DNA of 14,601 nucleotides from Persephonella sp964519345 (lineage in GTDB: Bacteria; Aquificota; Aquificia; Aquificales; Hydrogenothermaceae): the NCBI GenBank assembly GCA_964519345.1, contig CAZFKX010000027.1, positions 1 to 14,601 of the forward strand. Direction: 5' to 3'. The notes below the pieces were generated by a model. That model was not told the origin of the DNA. It worked only from the letters and a program-made list of their open reading frames with translations, and made no database searches. The stretch's first letter is position 1, and each line of letters begins with the position of its first letter. Shown here in pieces: positions 6,701-14,158 of the stretch. The position numbers and the translations under genes are program-made.

Positions 6701-8199
6701 TACTTGCCATATTTGGAGAAAAGGCATCTGAAGTTAAAGACTCTTCCTTAAGAGTTCCAGCAGGTGTTGAAGGTATAGTTATTGATGTACAGGTTTTTGC
6801 AAGAAAGAAGACAGGCAAAAAAGAAGACAGATATTTAAAACAGCTTGCTGAAGAAGAGATAAACAGCCTTGAGAAAGAGCTTGAAGAAAAGAAAAGATTT
6901 ATACAGGCAAGAAGAGATGAACTTGTCAGAGAATTAATAATAGGACAGAAAGTTCCAAGAGATATAAAAGTTGCAGGTAAAGTTGTTGTCAAAAAAGGAG
7001 AAAAAATCACCGAGAAGAGTGTAGATGCTATCTTAAGGTTTATTGTTGTAAATCCATCAGGTTTCCTTGCGGATAAAAAAGTTGCAGAAGATGTTGAAAA
7101 AATCGTTTCAAAGGCAAAACTCCAGATAGAATTGTGGGAAAACATATATGAAAAACAAAAAGCAGCAGTCCAGAAAGGATCAGATCTAAAACCTGGTGTT
7201 AATGAGTTGGTTAAGGTTTATATAGCTCAGAAACGTAAAATCCAAGTTGGAGATAAAATGGCAGGAAGACACGGAAATAAAGGTGTTATATCTGTTGTTC
7301 TTCCGGAAGAGGATATGCCGTTCATGGAAGACGGAACTCCAGTAGATATTGTTCTCAATCCTCTTGGTGTTCCTTCCCGTATGAATGTTGGACAGATACT
7401 TGAGACTCATCTTGGACTTGCCGCTAAAAAGTTGGGTCAAAAGCTTCATGAAGAACTTAAAAAATTAAGCACTAAAGATAAATTGATTGATAAGATAATA
7501 GAGTATTATGAAATAGCAAATGATACAGCTGGCGAACTTGCTCAAAAATATAGAGAAGAAGATATTAAGGAACTAAGAAAATACCTTGAGTCTCTTGATG
7601 ATGAGACACTGAAGGCTGTCATTAAGGATCTTGGTGAGATAGGTATTCCTGTTAGAACCCCTGTTTTTGAAGGTGCCACTGAAGAAGATATAAAAACAAT
7701 GTTAAAAAAAGCAGGATTCAAAGATACAGGAAAAATGAAACTTATAGATGGTAGAACAGGTGAACCCTTTGATCTTGAAGTTACAGCCGGTTATATGTAC
7801 ATGCTTAAACTTATTCATATGGTTGACGACAAAATTCATGCAAGATCAACAGGACCTTACTCCCTTATTACACAGCAGCCACTTGGAGGTAGAGCACAGT
7901 TTGGTGGTCAAAGATTTGGTGAGATGGAGGTGTGGGCACTGGAAGCTCACGGAGCCGCCTATACACTTCAGGAGATGCTAACAGTAAAATCGGATGATAT
8001 TGAAGGAAGAAAAAGAGTTTATGAGTCAATCGTTAAAGGAAGGTACTATTACGATATTGGAGTTCCCGAGTCATTTAAAGTTCTTGTAAGAGAGCTTAAG
8101 GCACTTGCTCTTGATGTTCAGTGTAATATGGAAGATGGTGAAAAGCAGGCCTGTGATCAAGTTGATATCGTTTCAAAAAGCAAGAAAAAGGAGCTTTAA
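3724..8199 (+). CDS. rpoB: DNA-directed RNA polymerase subunit beta
   Basis: A 1491-residue beta subunit, against 1342 in E. coli; with beta' it forms the polymerase active-site cleft. The start MRNIKHLPFNPLRKN follows AAGGTGG (3711-3717). The fork and rifampicin region GQLSQFMDQANPLAEL starts near 597. D604, H614 and S619 match the drug-sensitive E. coli D516, H526 and S531, while N518 is replaced by A606. The switch and active-site region GDKMAGRHGNKG carries K1178 and K1186 (E. coli K1065 and K1073). The C-terminal clamp-contact region AQFGGQRFGEMEVWALEAHG starts near 1391. Extra material includes a zinc-ribbon-like insert (82-116), about 60 residues between about 450 and 515, and a coiled-coil-rich lineage insert at about 1026-1165, where E. 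coli also has an insertion. The gene is intact and ends in TAA. Confidence 0.98.
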   Translation: MRNIKHLPFNPLRKNLSRRKEVISPPDLLHVQKKSFEDFVQFNRNPYGRENKGLENIFRTSFPFEDPNGQIEIRYIAYEIGDWECGKCRKPLPEDVVGGPDVPCPNCGGVLIYKEKNSIEECKYKGLTYSAPLRVLLELIVNHVDPSTGEITPKTIKRHKVYFGDIPLLTDKAYFIINGSERVVVSQLIRSSGIFFEAKEDKTKDILTRIIYKGSIIPEKGSRLEFEHATNVEIFNARIDRRKLLGTTILRAFGLDSAYKILKAFYSDVKRFIKKDGEYIDENTGVVYNIDDLVKELENDEIFITYTVEEQDEKGNAVLIRHEKAVEPQNLEKYLLDDRINLEDIVAISPLVFRKSPYGNIVIETLKKDEPQINAMFTFQDAARVDIYRKMRPTDTAVMDPKAFLKRANELFNSVFYDHQRYDLSKVGRVKINAKVHDIPKTIKPLDLDALLEKYPPLALAEDVKVGKDILQAGTKIDQSIIEKLKKLKFKEIKVEQYLDDEARFILLPDVVAIVKYLLEIRLGKKELDDIAHLGNRRVRPVGELLENQARLGLVRMNKAFRDRVATVDIEDPNLKAADIVNPRYVTGSILEFLKGGQLSQFMDQANPLAELTHKRRLSALGPGGLTRDSAKFEIRDVHPTHYGRVCPIETPEGQNIGLISSMTVYSTINEFGFLVSPYRKVKDGKVSNEIEYLAAYDEEKYVIAQANAPVDDEGNFLAERVLARAKGDIRLVDPKEVDYMDVSPKQVVSVSASLIPFLEHDDANRALMGSNMQRQAVPLLKTEYPLVGTGMEKIVAKNSGAAVVARRGGVVESVSGNRIVIKVNPEEINQDDPLDIGLDVYELMKFKGSNQATCMNQRPLVRRGDKVEAGAIIADGTSTYRGELALGKNVLVAFMPWRGYNFEDAIVISERLVKDDVFTSIHIEEFECEARETKLGSEEITRNIVGVSEKALANLDEHGIVRVGAYVKPGDILVGKVTPKGETQPTPEEKLLLAIFGEKASEVKDSSLRVPAGVEGIVIDVQVFARKKTGKKEDRYLKQLAEEEINSLEKELEEKKRFIQARRDELVRELIIGQKVPRDIKVAGKVVVKKGEKITEKSVDAILRFIVVNPSGFLADKKVAEDVEKIVSKAKLQIELWENIYEKQKAAVQKGSDLKPGVNELVKVYIAQKRKIQVGDKMAGRHGNKGVISVVLPEEDMPFMEDGTPVDIVLNPLGVPSRMNVGQILETHLGLAAKKLGQKLHEELKKLSTKDKLIDKIIEYYEIANDTAGELAQKYREEDIKELRKYLESLDDETLKAVIKDLGEIGIPVRTPVFEGATEEDIKTMLKKAGFKDTGKMKLIDGRTGEPFDLEVTAGYMYMLKLIHMVDDKIHARSTGPYSLITQQPLGGRAQFGGQRFGEMEVWALEAHGAAYTLQEMLTVKSDDIEGRKRVYESIVKGRYYYDIGVPESFKVLVRELKALALDVQCNMEDGEKQACDQVDIVSKSKKKEL
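3967..4071 (+). other. Zinc-ribbon-like insert coding segment within rpoB
   Basis: These codons encode RpoB residues 82-116. C85-x2-C88 and C104-x2-C107 form two CxxC knuckles 15 residues apart (WECGKCRKP and VPCPNCGGV). Flanking sequence YIAYEIG before and ECKYKGLTYSAPL after aligns with E. coli beta YVSYRLG and ECQIRGVTYSAPL, so about 31 residues have been inserted in the N-terminal beta1/protrusion region. Zinc binding is inferred from cysteine spacing only. Confidence 0.8.
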
Positions 8200-8201
8200 T
8201 T

Positions 8202-8233
8202 AAGGGAGGTCTTCCTCCCTTTTAAACTTTTTT
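8202..8233 (+). terminator. Terminator-like or attenuator hairpin between rpoB and rpoC
   Basis: AAGGGAGG (8202-8209) pairs perfectly with CCTCCCTT (8214-8221) around a TCTT loop. The tail TTTAAACTTTTTT follows to 8233. It begins three bases after the rpoB stop and ends right before the rpoC Shine-Dalgarno. As DNA it looks like an intrinsic terminator with an interrupted T tract. It must be leaky because rpoC has no other promoter in sight. A ribosome ending rpoB would cover its 5' arm, so the hairpin may respond to rpoB translation; that is inference. Confidence 0.65.
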
Positions 8234-8240
8234 AAGGAGG
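8234..8240 (+). promoter_or_regulatory. rpoC ribosome binding site that fixes a TTG start
   Basis: AAGGAGG is a full-strength Shine-Dalgarno nine bases before TTG 8250. It decides the TTG start over ATG 8280, which has no nearby Shine-Dalgarno. The same bases can pair with the 3' arm of the hairpin upstream (CCTCC at 8214-8218), so the site may be hidden in an alternative fold. Confidence 0.8.
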
Positions 8241-8249
8241 TTTACAACC

Positions 8250-11200
8250 TTGATAGAAGAAAACAAAGCAAAAGGCTTAATGCCGTTTGAAAGTATAAGA
8301 CTTACCCTTGCTTCTCCAGAAAGAATAAGAGAATGGTCTCATGGAGAGGTTAAGAAACCTGAAACATTAAATTACAGGACTTTAAAGCCTGAAAAGGATG
8401 GTCTTTTCTGTGCAAAAATATTTGGTCCTGTTAAAGATTACGAATGTTTATGTGGAAAATATAAAAAGAAAAAGTATGAAGGAACTATATGTGATAGATG
8501 TGGTGTTGAGGTAACAAGATCTGATGTTAGAAGGGAAAGATTTGGGCATATAGAACTTGCTTCTCCCGTTGCACACATATGGTATCTAAAATCGACACCG
8601 TCTAAAATAGGAAATTTACTTGGACTTACCTCAAGGGATATAGAAAGGGTTATCTATTTTGAGTCTTATCTTATTGTTGAGCATCCTGAAGAAGAGGAAG
8701 AAGAGGCATTTGAAAATGATCCAAGTACAATTCCTTTGATGGATGGAGCTTTGACAAAGTACGTCAGACTGTTTGTTAAGTCCGAGGAGGAATTTAGAGA
8801 AGCTTATGAGTATGAACATTCAGAAAAATACGAATATGGGATGGGGGCAGAAAAGGTAAAAGATATACTATCAAGACTTGATCTTGAGGCCTATGCATTT
8901 AAGCTCAGAAAGGAGATGAAATCTTATGCTGTTGGCTATGATGAACTTGGACCTGAATTCAAAAATACTCAGGAAAGACTTTATAAAAAAGTTATATCTG
9001 AGATAGCGAGAAGACTTACCGAAGTTGGATTTAAGTTTGGAGAGATACTTCCTACAGATAAAGAGATAGATGCTATTTTTACAAAAGATTATTTTGCTGT
9101 AATAGATCCTAAAGATACAGAGCTTTTAAAAGGTCAGATAATACATAAAGAAGAGGCAGATAAACTGAAGGAAGAACTTGGAGAGGATGCATTTGATATA
9201 GATAGAGGCCCTGCAGCATTAGAAAAACTTTATAAAGATTACAGGGAAAAAAATCCTGATATACCTGTTTTTGACGTTATAAAAGAGAGTGTTAGACAGA
9301 CTATTTTAAAGGAAGTTGCAGAACAAAAATTAAAAAAACTTGTAAGAAGGCTAAGACTTATAGAAGGATTTATAAAATCAGGAAACAGACCTGAATGGAT
9401 GATCCTTGATGTTATACCAGTTATACCACCAGATCTAAGACCATTGATACCCCTTGATGGAGGAAGATTTGCGACATCAGATCTAAATGATCTATACAGA
9501 AGAGTTATAAACAGGAACAACAGACTTAAGAGACTTATAGAGCTTGATGCACCGGAGATAATAATAAGAAACGAAAAGAGAATGCTTCAGGAAGCTGTTG
9601 ACGCTCTTATTGATAATGGGAGAAGAGGAAGAATAGTTACTCAAAATAATAGACCTTTAAAATCTCTCTCTGACTCTTTAAGAGGTAAGCAGGGAAGATT
9701 CAGACAAAACCTCCTTGGAAAAAGGGTTGACTACTCCGGACGTTCAGTTATTGTTGTTGGTCCTGATCTTCAGATGCATGAGTGCGGTCTCCCAAAAATA
9801 ATGGCTTTAGAGCTTTTTAAACCTTTTATATACAGAAGACTCGAGGAAAAGGGTTATGCTACCTCAATAAAAAATGCCAAGAAGATGGTAGAAGAGAAAG
9901 CACCTGAAGTCTGGGAGTGTCTTGAAGAGGTTGTTAAACAGCATCCTGTTTTACTAAATAGAGCTCCAACACTTCACAGAATGTCAGTTCAGGCTTTTGA
10001 ACCAAAACTTGTTGAGGGTAAAGCTATAAAGCTTCATCCTCTCGTCTGTCCTCCTTTCAATGCCGATTTTGACGGAGATCAGATGGCTGTTCACGTTCCT
10101 CTTTCTGTTGAGGCACAGATAGAGTCTTACATACTTATGCTTTCTACCCAGAATATACTTTCTCCGGCACATGGAAAACCTATTACTATGCCTTCTCAGG
10201 ACATAATTCTCGGCACTCACTACATGACCCAGGCTATAGATGGAGCTAAGGGAGAAGGAAAGGTTTTTGCGGACGAGAATGAGGCTATACTTGCACATGA
10301 GCTTGGAAAAATTGATCTTCTTGCGAAAATAAAGGTTAAGAAGGATGGTAAAGTTGTTGAAACAACTGTTGGGAGATTAATATTTAACAACGTTTTACCT
10401 GACGATTATAAATTTGTTAATGAAACTGTTGATAAGAAAAAGATATCAAAGATAATTTCCGAGATTTACGATCAATTTGGAAACGAGATTGCCGTTGACA
10501 CTCTTGATAAGGTAAAAGCTCTTGGTTTTGAGTATGCAGCAAGAGCTGGAATATCAATAGCTATAGATGATCTTGTGGTTCCGTCTAAAAAGTGGGAGAT
10601 TGTAAGAAAAGCAGAGAAAGAGGCTGAAAGAGTATGGCAGCAGTATGTTGATGGTATTATTACAAAGGGTGAAAGACATAACAAAGTTATTGATATATGG
10701 TCGCAGACTACAAATGAAGTAACAAAGATGATGTTTGACGAAATTGAAAACTCAAAAAGGATTGAAAATGAAAAAGAATATCCTGGAACCTTCAATCCAA
10801 TTTATATGATGGCTTTATCAGGTGCGAGAGGTAACAGAGATCAGATTAGACAGCTTGCTGGTATGCGTGGTCTTATGGCAAAACACTCGGGAGAGTTTAT
10901 TGAAACGCCGATCAGATCAAACTTTAGAGAAGGATTAACAGTTGTAGAATACTTTATTTCAACTTATGGAGCAAGAAAAGGTCTTGCAGATACAGCCCTT
11001 AAGACAGCTGTTGCAGGTTATCTCACGAGAAGACTTGTTGATGTCGCACAGGATGTTGTAATAACAAACGAAGACTGCGGAACCTTAAATGGTCTTATTG
11101 TTTCGGCTGTTATAGAGGGTGGAGAGATAGTTGTTCCTCTTAAAGAGAGAATACTTGGAAGATATGCAGCAGAGGATATTTATGATCCTTACACAGAAGA

Positions 11201-13010
11201 GCTCATTGTATCAGCTGGCGATGAGATAGATGAAGAAAAAGCGCAGGAGATAGAAAATGCAGGTATAGAAGAAGTAAAGATAAGATCAGTTTTAACGTGT
11301 GAGCAAAAAAGAGGTGTTTGTGCAAAATGTTATGGAAGAGATCTTTCACAGAAAAAACTTGTTGATATTGGTGAAGCCGTTGGTATTATAGCAGCTCAAT
11401 CTATAGGCGAGCCTGGAACACAGCTGACAATGAGAACTTTCCATATTGGAGGAGCCGCTACAGCAAAAGCCGTTCAGACAAAACACGAAGCGTCTGTTGA
11501 AGGAATAGTAAAACTTCTGAATGTTAAAACTGTCACAGACAAAGAAGGAAAAGTGCTTGTTATTAACAGAGATGGGGCTATAAAAATAGTGGATGAAGAT
11601 GGAAAAATTAAAGAGAGATTTCCTGTTCCTTACGGAGGTGTTCTTAAAGTAAAGGAAGGTCAAAATGTCAAACCGGGAGATGCACTTGTTGAGTGGGATC
11701 CGTTCTCAATTCCTATAATTGCAGAAAAATCAGGAACGTTAGAGCTTAGAGATATTATTCTTGATGTTACACTTAGAGAAGAAAGGGATAATATAACTGG
11801 TAAAACTATAATGGATATAAGCTTTATGAGACCTAAAGATGCCGTTCTCCATACACCAAGGATGATAATTAAGGGAGACGATGGTAAAGAGTACGCTTAT
11901 GATTTACCTGTAAATACAATTCTTATGCTTTCAAGGGATCTACTTGAGACAAAATGGGATAAATGTCCTGCATGTTCTGAGGCTGAAAAAGCTGATGTTT
12001 ACCATAACTACCTTGAAGTAAAATCAGGCTTTAAAGTAAACGAAGGTGATATTATTGCTAAGATACCTAAGGAAACTGCTAAAGTTAGAGATATAGTTGG
12101 GGGTCTTCCAAGGGTTGAAGAGCTTCTTGAGGCAAGAGAGCCAAAAAATAGGGCTATTGTTTCGGAAATAGACGGTATTGTCAGAATTTACGAAGATGCA
12201 GATGATATTATTGTTTACAATCCAATAACAGGAAAATCAGAAACTTATGACGTTCCTAAGGATGCCCTTGTTATTGTGAAAAATGGTCAGCATGTTCAGG
12301 AAGGGCAGCATTTAACAGACGATGGATCTGTAAAAGCTGAGTTTGAAGGAATAGTGAGATTGAAGTCAAAAGGGGTTAAAGTGATTGTATTTAATAAAGA
12401 AACAGGTCTTCAGAGGGAGTATTCTATAGCGAAAGGTAAGTTTATAATTGTAAAAGATGGGGAAACTGTAAAAGCTGGTGATCCTCTCACAGACGGAACG
12501 CCAAACCCTCATGATATACTGAAAATTATGGGTCCTGAGGAGCTTGCAAAGTTTCTTGTTAAAGAGGTTCAGATGGTTTACAGGCTTCAGGGAGTTGATA
12601 TTAATGACAAACATTTTGAGGTAATAATAAGACAGATACTTAGAAAAGTTAAGATAGTAGATCCAGGAGACAGCAGATTCCTTCTGAATGAGATAGTTGA
12701 TAGAATAGATCTTGAAGAAGAGATACAGAGGATCGCTGAAGAGGGTGGAAAACCTCCAAAAGCAGAACCTGTTCTTGTTGGTATTACAAAAGCCTCTCTA
12801 TCAACAAGAAGCTGGATTTCTGCAGCTTCGTTCCAGGAAACGACAAGAGTTCTTGCAGATGCTGCCGTTGAAGGCAAGGAAGACAGACTTGAAGGACTTA
12901 AAGAAAATGTCATAATTGGTAATATTGTTCCTGCCGGAACAGGGATAAAGCAGTACGCTGAAGTAGAAGCTATACTTCCAAGGGAAGAGATAGAAAGACT
13001 GTCTGAATAG
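8250..13010 (+). CDS. rpoC: DNA-directed RNA polymerase subunit beta'
   Basis: A 1586-residue beta' subunit, against 1407 in E. coli; it holds the catalytic Mg2+ and grips DNA. The N-terminal zinc ribbon has C66, C68, C81 and C84. The active-site motif NADFDGDQM places the magnesium-binding D606, D608 and D610. The bridge helix GARKGLADTALKTA starts at 907. The second zinc site is C943, C1017, C1024 and C1027. The trigger loop holds M1061, R1062 and H1065 (E. coli M932, R933, H936). A large insert, about 1072-1280, sits where E. coli has SI3, and contains C1239-x2-C1242. About 146 residues are extra in the N-terminal third (roughly 140-365), and residues 1309-1424 are a tandem duplication. 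Translation starts at TTG 8250 behind AAGGAGG. The stop TAG is followed directly by a terminator. Confidence 0.98.
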   Translation: MIEENKAKGLMPFESIRLTLASPERIREWSHGEVKKPETLNYRTLKPEKDGLFCAKIFGPVKDYECLCGKYKKKKYEGTICDRCGVEVTRSDVRRERFGHIELASPVAHIWYLKSTPSKIGNLLGLTSRDIERVIYFESYLIVEHPEEEEEEAFENDPSTIPLMDGALTKYVRLFVKSEEEFREAYEYEHSEKYEYGMGAEKVKDILSRLDLEAYAFKLRKEMKSYAVGYDELGPEFKNTQERLYKKVISEIARRLTEVGFKFGEILPTDKEIDAIFTKDYFAVIDPKDTELLKGQIIHKEEADKLKEELGEDAFDIDRGPAALEKLYKDYREKNPDIPVFDVIKESVRQTILKEVAEQKLKKLVRRLRLIEGFIKSGNRPEWMILDVIPVIPPDLRPLIPLDGGRFATSDLNDLYRRVINRNNRLKRLIELDAPEIIIRNEKRMLQEAVDALIDNGRRGRIVTQNNRPLKSLSDSLRGKQGRFRQNLLGKRVDYSGRSVIVVGPDLQMHECGLPKIMALELFKPFIYRRLEEKGYATSIKNAKKMVEEKAPEVWECLEEVVKQHPVLLNRAPTLHRMSVQAFEPKLVEGKAIKLHPLVCPPFNADFDGDQMAVHVPLSVEAQIESYILMLSTQNILSPAHGKPITMPSQDIILGTHYMTQAIDGAKGEGKVFADENEAILAHELGKIDLLAKIKVKKDGKVVETTVGRLIFNNVLPDDYKFVNETVDKKKISKIISEIYDQFGNEIAVDTLDKVKALGFEYAARAGISIAIDDLVVPSKKWEIVRKAEKEAERVWQQYVDGIITKGERHNKVIDIWSQTTNEVTKMMFDEIENSKRIENEKEYPGTFNPIYMMALSGARGNRDQIRQLAGMRGLMAKHSGEFIETPIRSNFREGLTVVEYFISTYGARKGLADTALKTAVAGYLTRRLVDVAQDVVITNEDCGTLNGLIVSAVIEGGEIVVPLKERILGRYAAEDIYDPYTEELIVSAGDEIDEEKAQEIENAGIEEVKIRSVLTCEQKRGVCAKCYGRDLSQKKLVDIGEAVGIIAAQSIGEPGTQLTMRTFHIGGAATAKAVQTKHEASVEGIVKLLNVKTVTDKEGKVLVINRDGAIKIVDEDGKIKERFPVPYGGVLKVKEGQNVKPGDALVEWDPFSIPIIAEKSGTLELRDIILDVTLREERDNITGKTIMDISFMRPKDAVLHTPRMIIKGDDGKEYAYDLPVNTILMLSRDLLETKWDKCPACSEAEKADVYHNYLEVKSGFKVNEGDIIAKIPKETAKVRDIVGGLPRVEELLEAREPKNRAIVSEIDGIVRIYEDADDIIVYNPITGKSETYDVPKDALVIVKNGQHVQEGQHLTDDGSVKAEFEGIVRLKSKGVKVIVFNKETGLQREYSIAKGKFIIVKDGETVKAGDPLTDGTPNPHDILKIMGPEELAKFLVKEVQMVYRLQGVDINDKHFEVIIRQILRKVKIVDPGDSRFLLNEIVDRIDLEEEIQRIAEEGGKPPKAEPVLVGITKASLSTRSWISAASFQETTRVLADAAVEGKEDRLEGLKENVIIGNIVPAGTGIKQYAEVEAILPREEIERLSE
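12174..12521 (+). repeat. Tandem duplication of a barrel-like module inside rpoC
   Basis: RpoC residues 1309-1366 and 1367-1424 are two consecutive copies of about 58 residues. The first 50 positions align without gaps, with 20 identities counted by eye. Shared landmarks are GIVR at the start, IV-N--TG in the middle, IVK-G--V and G--LTD near the end. E. coli beta' has only one such unit here, between its ILAEISGIVSF and its PHDILRL. The DNA copies have diverged, so the duplication is old. Confidence 0.75.
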
Positions 13011-13039
13011 ACATAGGGGCTTATGCCCCTTTTTTATGT
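13011..13039 (+). terminator. Strong intrinsic terminator of rpoC
   Basis: AGGGGC (13015-13020) pairs with GCCCCT (13025-13030) around a TTAT loop and runs into six T (13030-13035). Flanking ACAT and ATGT could lengthen the stem. It starts just after the rpoC stop and is the cleanest terminator in the window. It closes the long tuf/nusG/ribosomal protein/rpoBC unit. Confidence 0.9.
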
Positions 13040-13148
13040 GGAAAAATTTTTTGAATTGTATATATTTCTTTAATTATCCTTACATCTTGTGATAAAATAT
13101 CTGTTCTTTGGGTGTTTGCCCTACTTTGAAATAAGAAAAAAACGATAT

Positions 13149-13177
13149 TTGACTTAAAATCCAATATTTATTATAAT
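13149..13177 (+). promoter_or_regulatory. Sigma70-type promoter for the rpsL-rpsG-fusA (str) operon
   Basis: The -35 box TTGACT (13149-13154) and the -10 box TATAAT (13172-13177) are separated by exactly 17 bases in a very AT-rich region. Transcription should begin near 13184, giving a leader of about 30 bases before the rpsL GTG. It is the only near-consensus promoter seen in the 203 bases between rpoC and rpsL. Within 13040-13148 there is only a weak candidate (TTAATT at 13070 and TAAAAT at 13093) and no gene. Confidence 0.85.
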
Positions 13178-13213
13178 TTTAGCTTGTCTTTATATTTTAG
13201 AGGAGGTATTAGT

Positions 13214-13591
13214 GTGCCAACGATAAACCAGCTTGTAAGAAAAGGTAGGGAAAAGGTTAAAAAGAAATCTAAAGCACCTGCTTTAGAGGGGAATCCTCAA
13301 AAAAGGGGCGTCTGTGTAAGAGTTTATACAACAACGCCAAAAAAGCCTAACTCTGCTTTAAGAAAAGTTGCAAGGGTAAGACTGTCAAACGGTTATGAGG
13401 TTACATGCTATATTCCTGGAATAGGACATAATCTTCAGGAACACTCAATAGTTCTCGTTAGAGGTGGAAGGGTTAAAGATCTGCCAGGTGTCAGGTATAA
13501 GGTTATTAGAGGAGCCCTTGATGCTGCAGGCGTTAAAGATAGGAAACAGTCACGTTCAAAATATGGAACAAAGAAACCTAAGGAAAAATAA
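13214..13591 (+). CDS. rpsL: 30S ribosomal protein uS12
   Basis: A 125-residue uS12, the decoding-centre protein that controls accuracy and is the classic streptomycin target. It reads MPTINQLVRKGREKV from a GTG start. The signature TTTPKKPNSALRKVARVRL includes the lysine equivalent to E. coli K43. GGRVKDLPGVRY includes the equivalent of K88. Both are wild type, so streptomycin resistance is not predicted. It ends RSKYGTKKPKEK. GTG 13214 is chosen because AGGAGG (13201-13206) lies seven bases upstream and because the family begins PTINQL. An upstream TTG at 13184 would coincide with the predicted transcription start. rpsG follows after 19 bases. Confidence 0.97.
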   Translation: MPTINQLVRKGREKVKKKSKAPALEGNPQKRGVCVRVYTTTPKKPNSALRKVARVRLSNGYEVTCYIPGIGHNLQEHSIVLVRGGRVKDLPGVRYKVIRGALDAAGVKDRKQSRSKYGTKKPKEK

Positions 13592-13610
13592 AGGATAAGA
13601 GGTAAGAAGT

Positions 13611-14090
13611 ATGCCAAGGAAAGGACCTGTACAACCAAGAGAAATAAGTCCAGATCCAGTATATAAGGATGTGCTTGTTCATAAATTGATAAACAAAGTG
13701 ATGAAAGATGGAAAGAAATCCAAAGCGGAGAAGATCGTTTATACAGCTATGAAAAATTTAGCCGAGAAAACAGGAGATGATCCGTTAACAGCTCTCCATA
13801 AAGCTATTGAGAATATAAAGCCTGTACTTGAGGTGAGACCGAGAAGGGTCGGGGGATCAACATACCAGGTTCCAATGGAAGTTCCCCCTAGAAGGCAGAT
13901 ATCACTTGCTTTAAGATGGCTTGTTGAGGCGGCAAGAAATAGAAGCGGTAAGGGAAACTACACAATGATTGAAAAACTTACAAACGAGCTTTTTGATGCT
14001 TACAATAACAGAGGAGCAGCTGTTAAAAAGAAAGAGGACACACATAGAATGGCTGAAGCAAATAAAGCATTTGCCCATTACAGATGGTAA
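13611..14090 (+). CDS. rpsG: 30S ribosomal protein uS7
   Basis: A 159-residue uS7, normal length about 156. It binds the 3' major domain of 16S rRNA first in head assembly and contacts E-site tRNA. It starts [18 protein letters not shown]. It has [20 protein letters not shown] and the core [16 protein letters not shown], followed by [15 protein letters not shown]. The C-terminus is the expected [21 protein letters not shown] (13597-13603) lies seven bases before the ATG. Its place between rpsL and fusA is the standard str operon order. In E. coli S7 is the autoregulator of this operon, but the gap here is only 19 bases, compared with a longer structured spacer in E. coli. Confidence 0.97.
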
Positions 14091-14102
14091 ATAAATAAAA
14101 AA

Positions 14103-14133
14103 TTGATTTTAAATAAAAAGCCTTTTAAATCAA
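14103..14133 (+). other. Weak AT-rich hairpin between rpsG and fusA
   Basis: TTGATTT (14103-14109) and AAATCAA (14127-14133) are perfect complements around a 17-base loop, with AATTTTT just downstream. It lies in the 68-base spacer before fusA. Seven mostly A-T pairs would be unstable in a thermophile and there is no GC core, so it is probably not an efficient terminator. Confidence 0.25.
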
Positions 14134-14158
14134 AAGAATTTTTGGAGGAAATAAGAGA

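Noticed and set aside
6675..7145. Long reverse-strand open frames inside rpoB, rpoC and other genes
   Set aside because: They lie wholly opposite conserved genes, have Ser/Phe-rich low-complexity products and no matching start signals; typical antisense shadows.
13108..13123. GGG-TGTTTG-CCC inverted repeat upstream of rpsL
   Set aside because: Only three base pairs; too short to support an operator or hairpin call.
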